Part shown: positions 12,274 through 22,329 of the stretch, piece after piece
Position numbering within the stretch: the stretch's first letter is position 1
How the letters are laid out: every line of letters starts with the position of its first letter
Notes under the pieces: generated by a model
Database searches by the model: none
Told to the model about the DNA's origin: nothing
The model's input: the letters and a program-made list of their open reading frames with translations, nothing else
Assembly: GCF_003171515.1 (NCBI RefSeq)
Contig: NC_089398.1
Coordinates: forward strand, 1,860,001-1,924,000
Direction: 5' to 3'
Length of the DNA stretch: 64,000 bases
Source of the DNA: Pyrenophora tritici-repentis
Lineage: Eukaryota > Ascomycota > Dothideomycetes > Pleosporales > Pleosporaceae
Position numbers and translations under genes: made by a program

Positions 12274-12706
12274 GAGATAATGTGTGGTGTAGGCAAGCCG
12301 CAGGGGACTTGATGGTGTGTAATTGGGGCGCTGTAGTCGTCGTGCAGGGTGATGATGTAGAGAGGGAGTAAAGTTGGGGAACGCAGCTAAAGGCAAGCGA
12401 CTTGGCACTAGAGCTTCCAATGGCACAGGACGCGGCTGTGTCGCGTTGACGGGGCGGGAGCGGGCTGGGTTGCAGACAATGCACAGATGAGGGGAGAGCT
12501 GAGCGAGTAGTCATTGATCTACGAATAGCTTGGGCATATTGTTCCCAGCCTTACCATATTGCGCGCGTCTAGGCGGTCACGTGCTTACAAGGCGGCAGCT
12601 TCCCGCAGTGCCAGTGCTTGGCCCACCTCTCGTCATCGCCTCACTCGACCCGCCCTCTCACCGCGACGACACGAGACACGCAAACTGTCTACGCCGCCAG
12701 TACACG
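12274..12706. promoter_or_regulatory. Divergent promoter between DEF1 and the 433-residue protein gene
   Basis: This 433-bp region separates two head-to-head start codons. It contains GTCACGTG at 12576-12583 (E-box core CACGTG 12578-12583), a motif bound by bHLH factors of the Cbf1/USF kind. Confidence 0.5.
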
Positions 12707-14008
12707 ATGCAGTCGGCTACCAGTAAACGGATGTTGAGCACTCTCGCCTCCAAGCTCCATCCCCAGCTTCCGCTTTCGCCCCGTGAGAGTCAGCAGTTGC
12801 TCTCTCTGCTCACCAGCTCCTTCCGCGCCCACCTCGACCGCGAACATCCCCTCGGAGCGACTGAGAGCAGCCAGAAAAGGCGAATCCCGCGGGCATCGCT
12901 TAGTAATGGTCAGCGCGGGCCCTCGCCCATCGGCGCGACAGCTTCGTCCTATGCTTCTGCAACCCAACACATCGATTCCATCTTGAGCAACCCATTGTTT
13001 GCCGTGAAGCCTCGTCGGAGAGGGTCCGAGTCAGCAGCGCTTGATGTGCTGAGAGACCCGCTTACGTGGTTTGTCAATGAGATAGCTGCAGGATCTGCCA
13101 ACCTGTCCAAGGCTGCCATGTGTCTTGAGGTGCTCGAAAAGACCCCGAACCAAAGTCCCTCGCGGATCAGGGACCAAAAGAGTTTCGCTATCACACTTGC
13201 CGATTGGCTGAAGACTAGCGGTCTCGACACCTCGAAGCAATTCGTCGACTTGTGTGTCGCCAAGTCAGGGCATGGCAGCAGGTTCCTGGACAGGCTGGTG
13301 GTCTTGCTGTTAGCTGAAGGCGAGACTACTGCACCATGGCGCTGGTTCATCCGATCGAATGAACAACGTGTAAAAGAGACCGGGCTCGACACTGCAAAAG
13401 TAGTGACCTTCAGACAACAATTACTCGCAAAGATGGTGTCTGTAGAAGCCAACACGGACTTGACCAGAGGCCTGGCTTTCTTCATGCAGGCGTTCCGCAT
13501 CGTTGAGAACGCGGGTTACGAATCAGCTTACAATATGCTGAGGTCTGCTGGTGGCCATCTCGTCAACCGCATTACCACAAACATAGACCAACCCCTCAAA
13601 GTTGACGCAGAACTATACCAATCCTTCTCTTTGTCATCACAACGCTGGCTGGGAGGCTGGGGCCGTGCAGTCGAAGCCATGCTCTGGCTACACCACCCTT
13701 CACAACGTAGCGCAGCTCCCGGGCTTCGGTTCATCCAAGACCCTGCTGGTGCAGTTGCACACGTAAAATCCCAAAGTCGGAGAAACTTCCTCGTGCAGCT
13801 ATGTCTAGGAGTCGCGCGGCAGCTCTTGCAAGAACAAAAGTTTGCAGAAGCACAAGCTGTGATGGCATTCACCAAAGAGCACTTTGCGGATGTGGTACTT
13901 CCAAAGCAAGTAGCCGTGGAACAGTTGCATCAGCAAACATCGGAAACGTGGAAGGTGCGCAAAGAGCGGGAAAACCTACAACTATTAGACAGCCTGATCC
14001 CAACATGA
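12707..14008 (+). CDS. Conserved-looking protein of unknown function, possibly mitochondrial
   Basis: A single exon encodes 433 residues from the ATG at 12707; the frame is open further upstream but without an earlier ATG I trust. The N-terminus (MQSATSKRMLSTLASKLHPQ) is basic, Ser/Thr-rich and free of acidic residues for about 28 positions, as expected for a mitochondrial presequence. The rest is helical-looking with regular Leu/Ala spacing, for example FVDLCVAKSGHGSRFLDRLV and FLVQLCLGVARQLLQEQKF, and may be a helical-repeat protein. No catalytic motif, membrane span or named domain is recognised. Codon use resembles neighbouring housekeeping genes. Expression is probably co-regulated with DEF1 through the shared promoter. 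Mitochondrial location is an inference from the presequence only. Confidence 0.75.
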   Translation: MQSATSKRMLSTLASKLHPQLPLSPRESQQLLSLLTSSFRAHLDREHPLGATESSQKRRIPRASLSNGQRGPSPIGATASSYASATQHIDSILSNPLFAVKPRRRGSESAALDVLRDPLTWFVNEIAAGSANLSKAAMCLEVLEKTPNQSPSRIRDQKSFAITLADWLKTSGLDTSKQFVDLCVAKSGHGSRFLDRLVVLLLAEGETTAPWRWFIRSNEQRVKETGLDTAKVVTFRQQLLAKMVSVEANTDLTRGLAFFMQAFRIVENAGYESAYNMLRSAGGHLVNRITTNIDQPLKVDAELYQSFSLSSQRWLGGWGRAVEAMLWLHHPSQRSAAPGLRFIQDPAGAVAHVKSQSRRNFLVQLCLGVARQLLQEQKFAEAQAVMAFTKEHFADVVLPKQVAVEQLHQQTSETWKVRKERENLQLLDSLIPT

Positions 14009-14322
14009 AGCAAACATGGTAAAACTGGGCTAACCACACATTCAAATCGCGACTGGTTCGCATGTCAGTTCTAAACGAGCAGCCTGCACATGTTGATACA
14101 GGCCCCGGTAGTGCACCGCAGTGGGCCGGGCGTAGGCACTAGGGAATCGCTTGGTCGTGGTCGTAAGAACCACATCACAGTATGGGAACAGGATGTGATG
14201 AACCAAATAGGATTCAATTGCTCTTTGAGCTACTCTAAACAAGTCTGCAGTAGACCTTTGGTATCGCTAAATGAATTTAATTCGTAAATGCCATGCAAGC
14301 TCCCTTGCTCGCTTACCCCGCT
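14009..14322. other. Convergent 3' regions
   Basis: The gene at 12707 and the aldo/keto reductase converge here. No additional feature seen. Confidence 0.4.
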
Positions 14323-15312
14323 CTATGCCTTGAGCTCACCACCCTCAGTCTCCTCTGGCCAGACGTCGTAGCCAAACGTGTCCTTCATGTTGACGAAGCG
14401 CGTGTGCCTTCCCCTGGCAACCTCCTCGACGGCTTCAAAGTCCTCCTTGCTCAGCTCGGGGATGAGCCAGTTGCTCTCAATGCGCTTGGGCGTGGAGCTC
14501 TTGGGCAAGACGACGTAGCCGCGCTGCAGTCCCCATGCCAACAGCACCTGTGCGAGGTCGTATCCGCTGCGCTGAGCGACCTCGTTGAGCTTGGCGTTTG
14601 TGCGCACCTTCTCGCCGGTGCTGGGCACTTGGTTCTGAGAGCCGAGCGGCGAGTAAGCGGCTACCATGATGTCGTTGTCCTGGCAAAACTTGACGAGCTC
14701 CGTGTTGGGCAGGAAGGGGTGGACTTCGATCTGGTTGATCATGGGCTTGACCTTTGCAAAGGCGAGCAGCTTCTTGAGGCCCTCGATGGTCCAGTTGGAC
14801 ACGCCAATGGCCTTTGCCTTGCCTGACTCGTAGATCTCCTCCATGGCGCGCCATGTCGGCTCCGGGTTCTCTGTGAGGTCCTTCTTGATGACGTACTTGC
14901 CGTCAGCGCCGATCTTGGGCATGTGGTTGTCGTCGCTCTCCGAGGCAATGGGCCAGTGGACGAGGAAGGCGTCAATGTAGTCCATGCCCAGCTTCTGCAG
15001 ACTCTGGTCGATGCTCCATTTGACCTCGCTGGGCTCGTGGAGATGGTTCCATACTTTTGTGCAGATGAAGAGGTCCTTGCGGGTGACGTTGGGGTTCTCC
15101 TTGAGGAAGTCTCGCACCGCGTCGCCTACTTCGCCCTCGTTCTGGTAGAACCAGGCGCAGTCGAGATGCCGGTAGCCGGTCTTGAGCGCCGTGGTGACGG
15201 CTGCGTAGGTTTCGCCGGATGCGCCCTCGCTGGCAAAGGTGCCAAAGCCCACGGCGGGGATGGTGACGCCGTTGGAGAGCTTGAAAGTCTTTTGGTTGGC
15301 GAGAGGGGCCAT
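14323..15312 (-). CDS. Aldo/keto reductase, glycerol dehydrogenase / Gcy1-like
   Basis: Intronless, 329 residues. Aldo/keto reductases are NADPH-dependent (alpha/beta)8-barrel enzymes that reduce aldehydes and ketones. The full catalytic tetrad is visible: Asp 51 and Tyr 56 in HLDCAWFYQNEGEVG, Lys 86 in CTKVWN, His 119 in FLVHWP. The family signatures GFGTF, GVSNW, NQIEVHPFLPN and the NADP-binding LPKSSTPKRI are also present. Overall it resembles fungal GCY1/GldB-type enzymes that interconvert dihydroxyacetone or glyceraldehyde and glycerol, though xylose and general aldehyde reductases share these motifs, so substrate is not fixed by sequence alone. No targeting signal is seen, so it is probably cytosolic. 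The upstream side is rich in GT and TGATG simple repeats that may affect its promoter. Confidence 0.92.
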   Translation of the reverse strand: MAPLANQKTFKLSNGVTIPAVGFGTFASEGASGETYAAVTTALKTGYRHLDCAWFYQNEGEVGDAVRDFLKENPNVTRKDLFICTKVWNHLHEPSEVKWSIDQSLQKLGMDYIDAFLVHWPIASESDDNHMPKIGADGKYVIKKDLTENPEPTWRAMEEIYESGKAKAIGVSNWTIEGLKKLLAFAKVKPMINQIEVHPFLPNTELVKFCQDNDIMVAAYSPLGSQNQVPSTGEKVRTNAKLNEVAQRSGYDLAQVLLAWGLQRGYVVLPKSSTPKRIESNWLIPELSKEDFEAVEEVARGRHTRFVNMKDTFGYDVWPEETEGGELKA

Positions 15313-15940
15313 GATGTGTGGTGGTGGTGGTGTGTGTGTGTGTGTGAATGTGATGTGATGTGATGTGATGACTTGTTCAGATGGCAGATGAAGAGAAGCG
15401 CCTTGCAGAGTAGTGTGTGTGAATTAATCTATCAAGCGGCAGCAACGCGTCTTGGGATGCTGCATCTACATATGTCGGTCAGCAAGCATACGTTAGTTGG
15501 CCTAAAATCTCTTCTTCCCCTCTGTCATCATCGCTGGCAGCACAGCGTGGTTCCGTGACCTCACTCGGCGCCCGCTTCCCATGGTCGACTCGACTCGTAA
15601 CCGCGACAACCCGAGGCGGGCTCATCTCGCTGGCATCGGGCCCATTATGAAAAATCTCCACCTCGTGCCATCCAACAGTTTCAGCTTGCCGACGCTGGTT
15701 GTTGACCAACTTGTCACTTCGTCAGCCAAGTATGACGTCGTCATGTGGATTTCAGGGTCCACACAGCGGGCCGAGAGAGGACTTTAGGGCTACGAGTGGC
15801 AGTTTTGCCGACCAGACGCAGCGTCGAAGCATATCGAAAGCATGTGGTGGTGCGGCTCTGCGATTTCAGCCACTCGCTGCACCCGCAGTCCAGCACATCA
15901 CCCACGAGCGTTCGCCCTAATTCGGCGACCCGCGCTTACC

Positions 15941-15977
15941 AACCAGGGACTACCAGGGACTACCAGGGACTACCAGG
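15941..15977. repeat. 10-bp tandem repeat, about 3.5 copies
   Basis: Perfect copies of ACCAGGGACT lie in the intergenic region about 730 bp upstream of the HAD hydrolase start. Confidence 0.85.
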
Positions 15978-16564
15978 CATCGCCCCCACCCGTTTTTCGT
16001 CACTACGCCTTACGGTTGCCAATACCGCCGGTAGCTGTCTGCGGACTCCCTGCATCATCCACCCCTCTGCGACAACCGTTTCCCATATCCATCTTGATAG
16101 CACATGCACGCCATGCCATTCTGACAGGCGGTGAGCTGCCCGACAATTTCTTCCGGCCGCGCTCTGCGAGCCGGTCATTCGACTCTCCGCGCCACGCTAG
16201 ACCGTGGGAGCATCGGCCACAGGTAAACAACGCGCTCGCGGGTCGGGTGGCGACTCACATCACAGCACAGCTATCAGTCTCCAGTTTTCGGCGATAATAC
16301 GGCGGTGACGGTATCCAGATTTCTTTCTCTGGTCTGGCAAACTCATCCACTAGCGTTTGCATGCACGGGCTCGAGAGAATGGCGATGATGTCGCACTGTG
16401 GGTACAGAGGTACTTGTTGAACATTCCGGTTGCCAGAATGTGCTAGCTGTGTCGGCCCAAGTCGGGATAGCGAGAGAAGACCCTTCCAAAGTTTGTAGAG
16501 AAAATTGACGAATGATGATGGCATCTGGGGTTCATCAAAGAGTACCTATCCATGGTTGACGTGA

Positions 16565-16570
16565 TATATA
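16565..16570 (+). promoter_or_regulatory. TATA box candidate of the HAD hydrolase gene
   Basis: TATATA lies 138 bases upstream of the ATG at 16708, followed by a C-rich then CT-rich leader, a usual fungal core-promoter arrangement. Confidence 0.45.
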
Positions 16571-16707
16571 GCCCCTCCCCCAGGACCCTGAGAATCCTCA
16601 TCACTCACTATCTCATCACTACAAATCTCACACTTGGCTTCTGAGAAGCTTATCCCTACGTTCTACTCTTGATACCCCCATTTTCATCAACTCTCATTAC
16701 CGCAATC

Positions 16708-18192
16708 ATGCCTCCTGCTGCTACTCAAGACCCCGAGGTGGCCAACACCACCCAGACCAAGGCCAACGGCGAGCGTTCTGCTTCCAACTTTGCTGTTGGA
16801 GGTGAGCTTGCCATTCCTGGTGATGCTCAAGATGGCACCGTCAACGCTGTCGAGGTCCCAGCAACCCGCAGTGCCATGGCTGATACTTCACAATACATGC
16901 ACAACCTCTCCCTTTCCCCTTCAATGAAGGAGAGGAGAGGAAGCCGCAACTCTTTCGGTACCTCGCTGCCCATTCCCCGATCCAAGAGGCAGTCAAGGCT
17001 GTCATCTGTACACTACCCCGATGGCCCAGGAGCTGCCAAGCGCCCTGGCATGCCCGCCATCCAGCCTTCCCGCGACATCATCGCAGCCCAGCTTCAAGAT
17101 CTCGCTGGCGAGAAGGTTCGTGCTGCCAAGGACATGGCCTTTGTCTTTGACATTGACGGTGTCCTTGTCCACGGTGACCGTCTCATCCCCGAGGGTCAAC
17201 GCGTGCTCGAGATCCTCAACGGCGACAACGAGCTCGGCATCAAGATCCCCCACATCTTCCTCACCAACGGCTCTGGAAAGCCCGAGCAAGCTCGTGTCGA
17301 GCAACTCTCCAAGATCCTCCACAACCCCATCTCGACCGAGCAATTCATCCAGTCGCACACTCCCATGCGTGCCCTGGCCGAGTACTACAAGACGGTCCTC
17401 GTTGTCGGTGGAGAAGGCTACAAGTGCCGTGAGGTAGCCGAAGAATACGGATTCAAAGACATTGTCGTCCCCAACGACATCATCGCATGGGACCCAACCA
17501 TCGCCCCTTACCGCGTCTTCACCGACGAGGAGCGCAAGACGTCCCGCCCCCGCGACTTCAGCAAAGTAAACATCGAAGCCATCATGGTCTTCTCCGACAG
17601 CCGCGACTACGCCACCGACATCCAAATCATCATGGACCTGCTTCAGTCTGAAAACGGCCGTTTCGGAACCCGCGCCAAGGACCCCGTCTCCCAACGCATC
17701 CCCATCTACTTCTCCCAGGGCGACATGCTCTGCCCCACCGAACACCCCTTCCCGCGTATGTCGCAAGGAGCCTTCCGCATCGGCCTCGAGGCCATGTACA
17801 AGTCGCTCACGGGCGTCGAGCTCGAGCGTGTCGTCTACGGCAAGCCTGAACTGGCCACGTACAAGTACGCCGACGAAGTTATTGCCAGCTGGATGGAAAC
17901 CATTCACAACGATGAGAAGCTGCCTGCTCACATCTACATGATTGGTGACAACCCGGCTTCCGACATCGTCGGTGGTAACATGTATGGCTGGAACACTTGC
18001 CTTGTTCGCACTGGTGTGTTCCAGGGCGGTGACAACGACGAGCAGAACCCGGCTTCTTTCGGCGTGTTCAAGAACGTCTACGAGGCTGTTACTACGGCTA
18101 TGAAGAAGGAGCTTGGCGAGGAGTTCAAGTTCAAGTTTGATGAGAAGATCAACCCGGTTATGCAGGAGGGTGGTAGCTCGGCTATTGCTTGA
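16708..18192 (+). CDS. HAD-superfamily hydrolase, CECR5/HDHD5-like (subfamily IIA)
   Basis: Single exon, 494 residues from the ATG at 16708; the frame continues a little upstream but only from a TTG. HAD motif I is FDIDGVLVHGD near residue 149-158, followed by the squiggle and motif II IFLTNGSGKP, the CECR5-type block FSDSRDYATDIQII, then motif III/IV GKPELATYKYAD and IGDNPASDIVGGN with the metal-binding Asp residues. This order, with a C2-type cap between motifs II and III, is that of the fungal CECR5 family, whose substrate is not established. About 145 residues precede the catalytic domain and include a Ser/Arg-rich stretch (KERRGSRNSFGTSLP, PRSKRQSRLSS) likely to be disordered and phosphorylated. 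Mitochondrial location is known for relatives but no clear presequence is seen here. Codon use is strongly C-ending, suggesting high expression. Confidence 0.88.
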   Translation: MPPAATQDPEVANTTQTKANGERSASNFAVGGELAIPGDAQDGTVNAVEVPATRSAMADTSQYMHNLSLSPSMKERRGSRNSFGTSLPIPRSKRQSRLSSVHYPDGPGAAKRPGMPAIQPSRDIIAAQLQDLAGEKVRAAKDMAFVFDIDGVLVHGDRLIPEGQRVLEILNGDNELGIKIPHIFLTNGSGKPEQARVEQLSKILHNPISTEQFIQSHTPMRALAEYYKTVLVVGGEGYKCREVAEEYGFKDIVVPNDIIAWDPTIAPYRVFTDEERKTSRPRDFSKVNIEAIMVFSDSRDYATDIQIIMDLLQSENGRFGTRAKDPVSQRIPIYFSQGDMLCPTEHPFPRMSQGAFRIGLEAMYKSLTGVELERVVYGKPELATYKYADEVIASWMETIHNDEKLPAHIYMIGDNPASDIVGGNMYGWNTCLVRTGVFQGGDNDEQNPASFGVFKNVYEAVTTAMKKELGEEFKFKFDEKINPVMQEGGSSAIA

Positions 18193-18612
18193 GCTATCTC
18201 TACCTCTTCTGTGTAGCTTGATGGGTTAAGCCTTCTTTTCCTGTTGCATTTCTCTGGCGTTTTACGGTACCTACAAAGTCTTGTATGGGGTGGATAGAAA
18301 AGGCTTTTCCTTGTATCTTTGCATGTATAGATCCACGACCCCTTTGTTACAAGCAACGCAGTCCTATGGGCTTGTGTTGCTTCGCAGATAGATTTTCAAC
18401 GACGTTTTTTTCATATTATGAACAACTTTGGCGTATACCAATATATTTGACAGTGACATTTTTACATTCAACAATGCAGTTTGGCGTATACAGTGGTATG
18501 GGATAGTGGCATTCTCATTTTCTACAAACTATCCAGAAGTCCTTCACAGACTCATCATCCTTGTGTCTGAAATCGAATCGTACACTGACACCCTCCACGC
18601 CACCACACCATC
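18193..18612. other. Convergent 3' UTR region
   Basis: Contains the 3' ends of the HAD hydrolase and the minus-strand low-complexity gene. The 11-mer TTGGCGTATAC occurs twice (about 18428 and 18480). No gene. Confidence 0.4.
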
Positions 18613-19071
18613 TCATCCACCACCCCTGGTCCACCACCTCGAGCCCGCCATGCTGGTCTTCTTGTCAGCCTTTTCTTCTTTCGGAGCGACGTCCTGCTCA
18701 GTGTCAATGATGGAATGAAGCGAAACCGTGGAACTACTAGTAGTAGTCTCCGGCGCAGCAGCTTGCTCCTTCTTGCGGCTGCTCTGGTTTGGCTTTGGAG
18801 CCGACGATGTGGTTTTGCTGCTGAAGACAGACTTGCGGGGGCCTGAAGAGGCGCTTCCTGTAGCTGATTTTGGTGAGCTTCCTGGTACGTTGACAGTGGG
18901 GAAGTGGAAGGTTGGTGCTGCATGGCGAGTTTGTAGAGGTGTGGCTGGTGTTGTAGCTGCCGGAGGTGCGGTAGTAGTACCTAGGGGCTGGGAGGACTTG
19001 GGCTTTGGCGCCTTCGGGGTGCTCTTGGCGAGGATCTTGCGGAGGCTGTCTGCTGCTTCACTGTCCGACAT
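18613..19071 (-). CDS. Low-complexity hypothetical protein
   Basis: Intronless frame of 152 residues on the minus strand. I recognise no family. After a short acidic start (MSDSEAADSLRKILAKST) the protein is rich in Pro, Ala, Ser, Thr and Lys, with no hydrophobic segment or signal peptide, and it ends in GSRWWTRGGG. A short acidic patch (IDTEQDVAPKEEKADKK) precedes that tail. It looks intrinsically disordered. The initiation context and continuous frame support a real gene, but with such composition a chance frame cannot be excluded. It is convergent with the HAD gene. Confidence 0.5.
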   Translation of the reverse strand: MSDSEAADSLRKILAKSTPKAPKPKSSQPLGTTTAPPAATTPATPLQTRHAAPTFHFPTVNVPGSSPKSATGSASSGPRKSVFSSKTTSSAPKPNQSSRKKEQAAAPETTTSSSTVSLHSIIDTEQDVAPKEEKADKKTSMAGSRWWTRGGG

Positions 19072-19835
19072 TGTGGGGGTGGGATAGGATATGATGGAGA
19101 ATGTGGTACTTGAAGACTTCAGGTGTTTAGAATGGAGATGATACTGATGGGAAACTTGGAGATTGTAGAGAAAGATGGTTCGAGTGAATTTAAGTATAGA
19201 GGTGTTAACTGAGACATCAATAGCCAGGCTCTGCTATTGTCTCTTTGGCAGTCACCTTGAAACCATATTGTAGGTGAATACTGGATAGATCGGAGTGACG
19301 GTGAGTCCGGTTCAAGGGCTCCGTAGTGCAACAGGCATGCTCAGAATGATCCTTGCTCTAGGCTACCATCTCCTGTACGAGTGCTATTGTTGATCAACAT
19401 TACATGAGCGGTAGTGTTCAAGATGTTGGTCTCGAAGATTTGTGTCTTCGTGTTGGAGAAATGACTCGCTAGCCAGTGTGTAAAATCGGGGAGACAACGC
19501 CGAGAGAGAACCTGGATGAACATGTAAACTGGACTACATCAGCTTCACCACTTCATATGCTCCAATTCAAGTTCCAAGCCGACAGACTACAACACGTCCA
19601 AGTCGCAACGAGTGGGAGTTGGTAGATTTTCAATTCATTCAGGGAGAACCCAGACTCTTGATATTCGTCGTGATCGCATCTCCCTCATATCTGTCTCCTC
19701 CTACGCAGCGCTCCAAGAGCACCGCGCCATCAGTTGTCCATCCTCGTGAAGTCCGTATAGATGCCCATAGCTTTCGCAAAGAACTCCGGTAACCGAATGA
19801 AAATGCCGCTTCCCTTTCCCCGAGAGTTGTTGCGC
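19072..19835. other. Intergenic region, no gene recognised
   Basis: Holds the promoter of the low-complexity gene and the 3' UTR of the ribosomal protein gene. No other feature seen. Confidence 0.35.
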
Positions 19836-20186
19836 TTATCGCAGACGCCTGGCCTCACGTTCGGACTCGAGCAGGCAGAGAATGTCGTTCTCGCGGACTG
19901 GGAGATCAGTTAGTCAGAGCTACCGCAAGCTTCATTAGGTAGGTGCGTACCTGGGCCCTTGACGTTGCGGATGATAGAACGGGTCTGGTCGTCCATGAAC
20001 TCGACACGGCACTGAGTGACACCACCACGGGAGCCTGGTTTGTAAGTCAGCCTATGTTCTCTCATTTTGCCGCCTCCATCCTTCCTGCCGCCGCCTCTGC
20101 AGGGTGTTTCGGAAATTTCGCGTACCGGTTCGGCCAAGGACACGGGTGACCTTGACGAGCTTGACGGGAGCCTTAGCGGAATCCAT
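19836..20186 (-). CDS. RPS28: 40S ribosomal protein S28 (eS28)
   Basis: Three exons on the minus strand, 20186-20126, 20034-19951 and 19897-19836, encode exactly 68 residues, the usual length of eS28. The joined protein contains [40 protein letters not shown] and the C-terminal [18 protein letters not shown], all hallmark segments of this small-subunit protein that sits near the mRNA exit/E site. Both introns (91 and 53 nt) split Gly or Val codons in phase 1, as in other fungal RPS28 genes. The gene would be missed by an ORF search because its longest exon is only 84 nt. Confidence 0.97.
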
Positions 20187-20625
20187 TATGTGCGATTTTA
20201 GATTTCGACGGGAGTCGGTCGTTCGGTGTGCGGAATAGCTGGGTTGGGCGTCGGGATGGAGTTGTCGCTGGCGTTGGCAGGCGCTGAGAGCGATCGTGGG
20301 CTTTCGAAAATCGTAAGCGAAAGTTAGACCTGCAGGGGTCCGCGCACTGACCATGTCATCTTCGTCTCACGCCCGCCAACTCGACATGCCTCCATCTCTT
20401 CACAACGGCCGCACAATTATACAGAAATTCTAGAGAATCCGGTGCTGGTCTTTCATTTCATTATATCATCATGTTTTGACGTTGAGGAATCTCTAGAGCG
20501 GCACGACAAGATTAACCCAGTCATTGACACGAGAAGACGATGCAGTCGTTGTATAAATCAATCGATAGACACGTCAATCATCGACTAAAGCTCTTTTACT
20601 ACATTCTCAGCGGCAGCGGTTCACT
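20187..20625. other. Intergenic region upstream of RPS28
   Basis: Promoter region of the ribosomal protein gene and 3' UTR of the next minus-strand gene. No other feature is supported. Confidence 0.4.
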
Positions 20626-21747
20626 TTATTTCCAGTTCTCAGTCATTTCCTTCAAGCTTTGCTCCAAGCTGTCCCAGCCCGCTCCCTTCACCCACCTCAG
20701 TACTTCCTCCGCTCTCTCATTAGGCACCTTCATGCGATCTTCACCCATTCCCTCAATGTTATCGGCAAACTTCCTCTCGGGATACTGCTTGCGCCAAATG
20801 TCCATCATCTTATTGTAACTCCAAGGCTCAGCAAAGCCAAACAGGCGTTCGGAATCCACGTCGCTGTGAATCAATGCAGAAACGTGCAGTAGTGCATCAT
20901 CCTCAGTCGAGATGAACCATTGTGGCCCTGCCCATGAGGTCCACCTGTCAGTCTCTACGCCTATCCAAGCATCATGCGTCCAGCCAATAGTTGACGGGTA
21001 GCCCTGATGCTCGGGAACGAGAACTCGGCCGAAATTCGCGTTGGGTAGCTTATAGTCTTAGTTTCATACAACGCAAGTAGTGATCGGGGGGCTTACAACA
21101 GTGTTCACTACGAACCCAGGCTTGTTTTCCTTTGTCCACTTCCATACTGCCTTTTCCGCCTCTGTCTTCAACGCGGCATAGACAAACAGCCCCTCCTTAC
21201 CCGGCTCTTTGCGCAGGACTTCCATTGCCTCGTCGTTGAACGATGTCTCATCGATGGAGAACTCGACATTCGGGCGTGGGAATGTCGCGGCAATAGACGA
21301 GGAAGTGAAGACGAAGCGTTTGCACGAAGGAGTCTTTGCGCATGCCTTGAGGGCGTTCAGAGCCCCTGTCACAGCAATCTTGATTGCCTCATCGACATCG
21401 GAAATGCCATCAAGAGGGGATGCGACGTGAACGAAGCCTTCGATACCTGTGATCCGGGCAATCTTAGCTTTTTACTGAGACTTAGCAATGAAGGAAGCCT
21501 CACTATCAACTACGCTGTCATAGCACCCTTCAACGCGCATATCCGGTACGCTGACCAACTCAAGTTTGGCATCTTTGTACTTTGCGTCAAAGTACTCACT
21601 CAGCCACTTTGCCTTGGCTACATCTCTTACCGTACCGCGTACGTTGTATCCTTTCTTAAGCAACTGATCGATAACATGGCTTCCAATGAGCCCATTGGCA
21701 CCAGTCACAAATACCGTGGCGCCTGGCTTAATCACAACAGTAGGCAT
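20626..21747 (-). CDS. NAD(P)-dependent epimerase/reductase, extended SDR (Gre2 / dihydroflavonol reductase-like)
   Basis: Three exons, 21747-21504, 21446-21097 and 21048-20626, give 338 residues. The N-terminus has the extended-SDR Rossmann signature TGANGLIGSHV (Thr 15 to Gly 22), followed by the coenzyme-region motif GTVRD; FVHVAS, FTSSS and the catalytic YAALK near residue 171 are in place. The set is that of the Gre2/dihydroflavonol-4-reductase/cinnamoyl-CoA reductase group, NADPH-dependent reductases of carbonyl compounds such as methylglyoxal in yeast. The physiological substrate cannot be read from sequence. The protein has no targeting signal. The intron boundaries at 21447-21503 and 21049-21096 were chosen because they alone join FVHVAS and LPNANFGR in frame. 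Confidence 0.87.
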
Positions 21748-22329
21748 TTTGGTTTCCAGAGTGTGAGTAGACGACGAGTTTCAAGTGAACAGAGGGGTGA
21801 TTGGGAGAAAGAAAACCAAAAGCCTGCAAAGCTACAAAGGGGGGATTAAATAAGCGAGACTGCATAGCAGTAAAATCGCACAAGGCTGACAAACTGCTAG
21901 CAGAAAAGCGGGGTCAAGGCGGTACAACTGGGTGCTCCGCTTTACAACTCAGGATTCAGGTTTACTAAGCCCATGCATTTTCCTTTTCGGGAAGGCAAAT
22001 AAGCGTATGATTACGATACCGGGCGGATACGTTCTGGGCTTGACTTGGACGAGGCTCTGGATTCTGAGCTTATCTTGGTCGGGAAAGAGGGCGCTTATTT
22101 GAGAGTAGCATCCTGCGTGATTAGGGCGTCTGGAATTGCTGGGCTCGTTAATGTGTGGACACATCATCGCGCAAGATGCTAGAGACACATGAGTTGGCAT
22201 GCCACAGTCGCTGTCGTGATTTGGTTGACATGTACAAGGAACCATCGTCAAGAAGGCGCATGTGCCGGATTTTTCGTATTGCCAATTCTCCATGAACTTG
22301 AAACTTGTTCTTTGAAACTCTGTATATCT
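21748..22329. other. Intergenic region before the tandem array
   Basis: Promoter side of the extended SDR gene. No gene seen; the first array-like motifs appear near 22330-22380. Confidence 0.35.

Larger units (their letters stand above)
15313..16707. other. Intergenic region with simple repeats and two promoters
   Basis: It separates the divergent aldo/keto reductase and HAD hydrolase genes. Repeats include GTG/GT units at about 15316-15347, TGATG units at about 15349-15371 and about 3.5 copies of a 10-bp unit (ACCAGGGACT) at 15941-15977. No further gene is supported. Confidence 0.45.

Noticed and set aside
14293..14826. 177-codon plus-strand open frame
   Set aside because: Antisense shadow of the aldo/keto reductase, which has all catalytic residues on the other strand.
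17002..17931. 309-codon minus-strand open frame
   Set aside because: It mirrors the C-ending codons of the HAD hydrolase on the opposite strand and has no recognisable motif.
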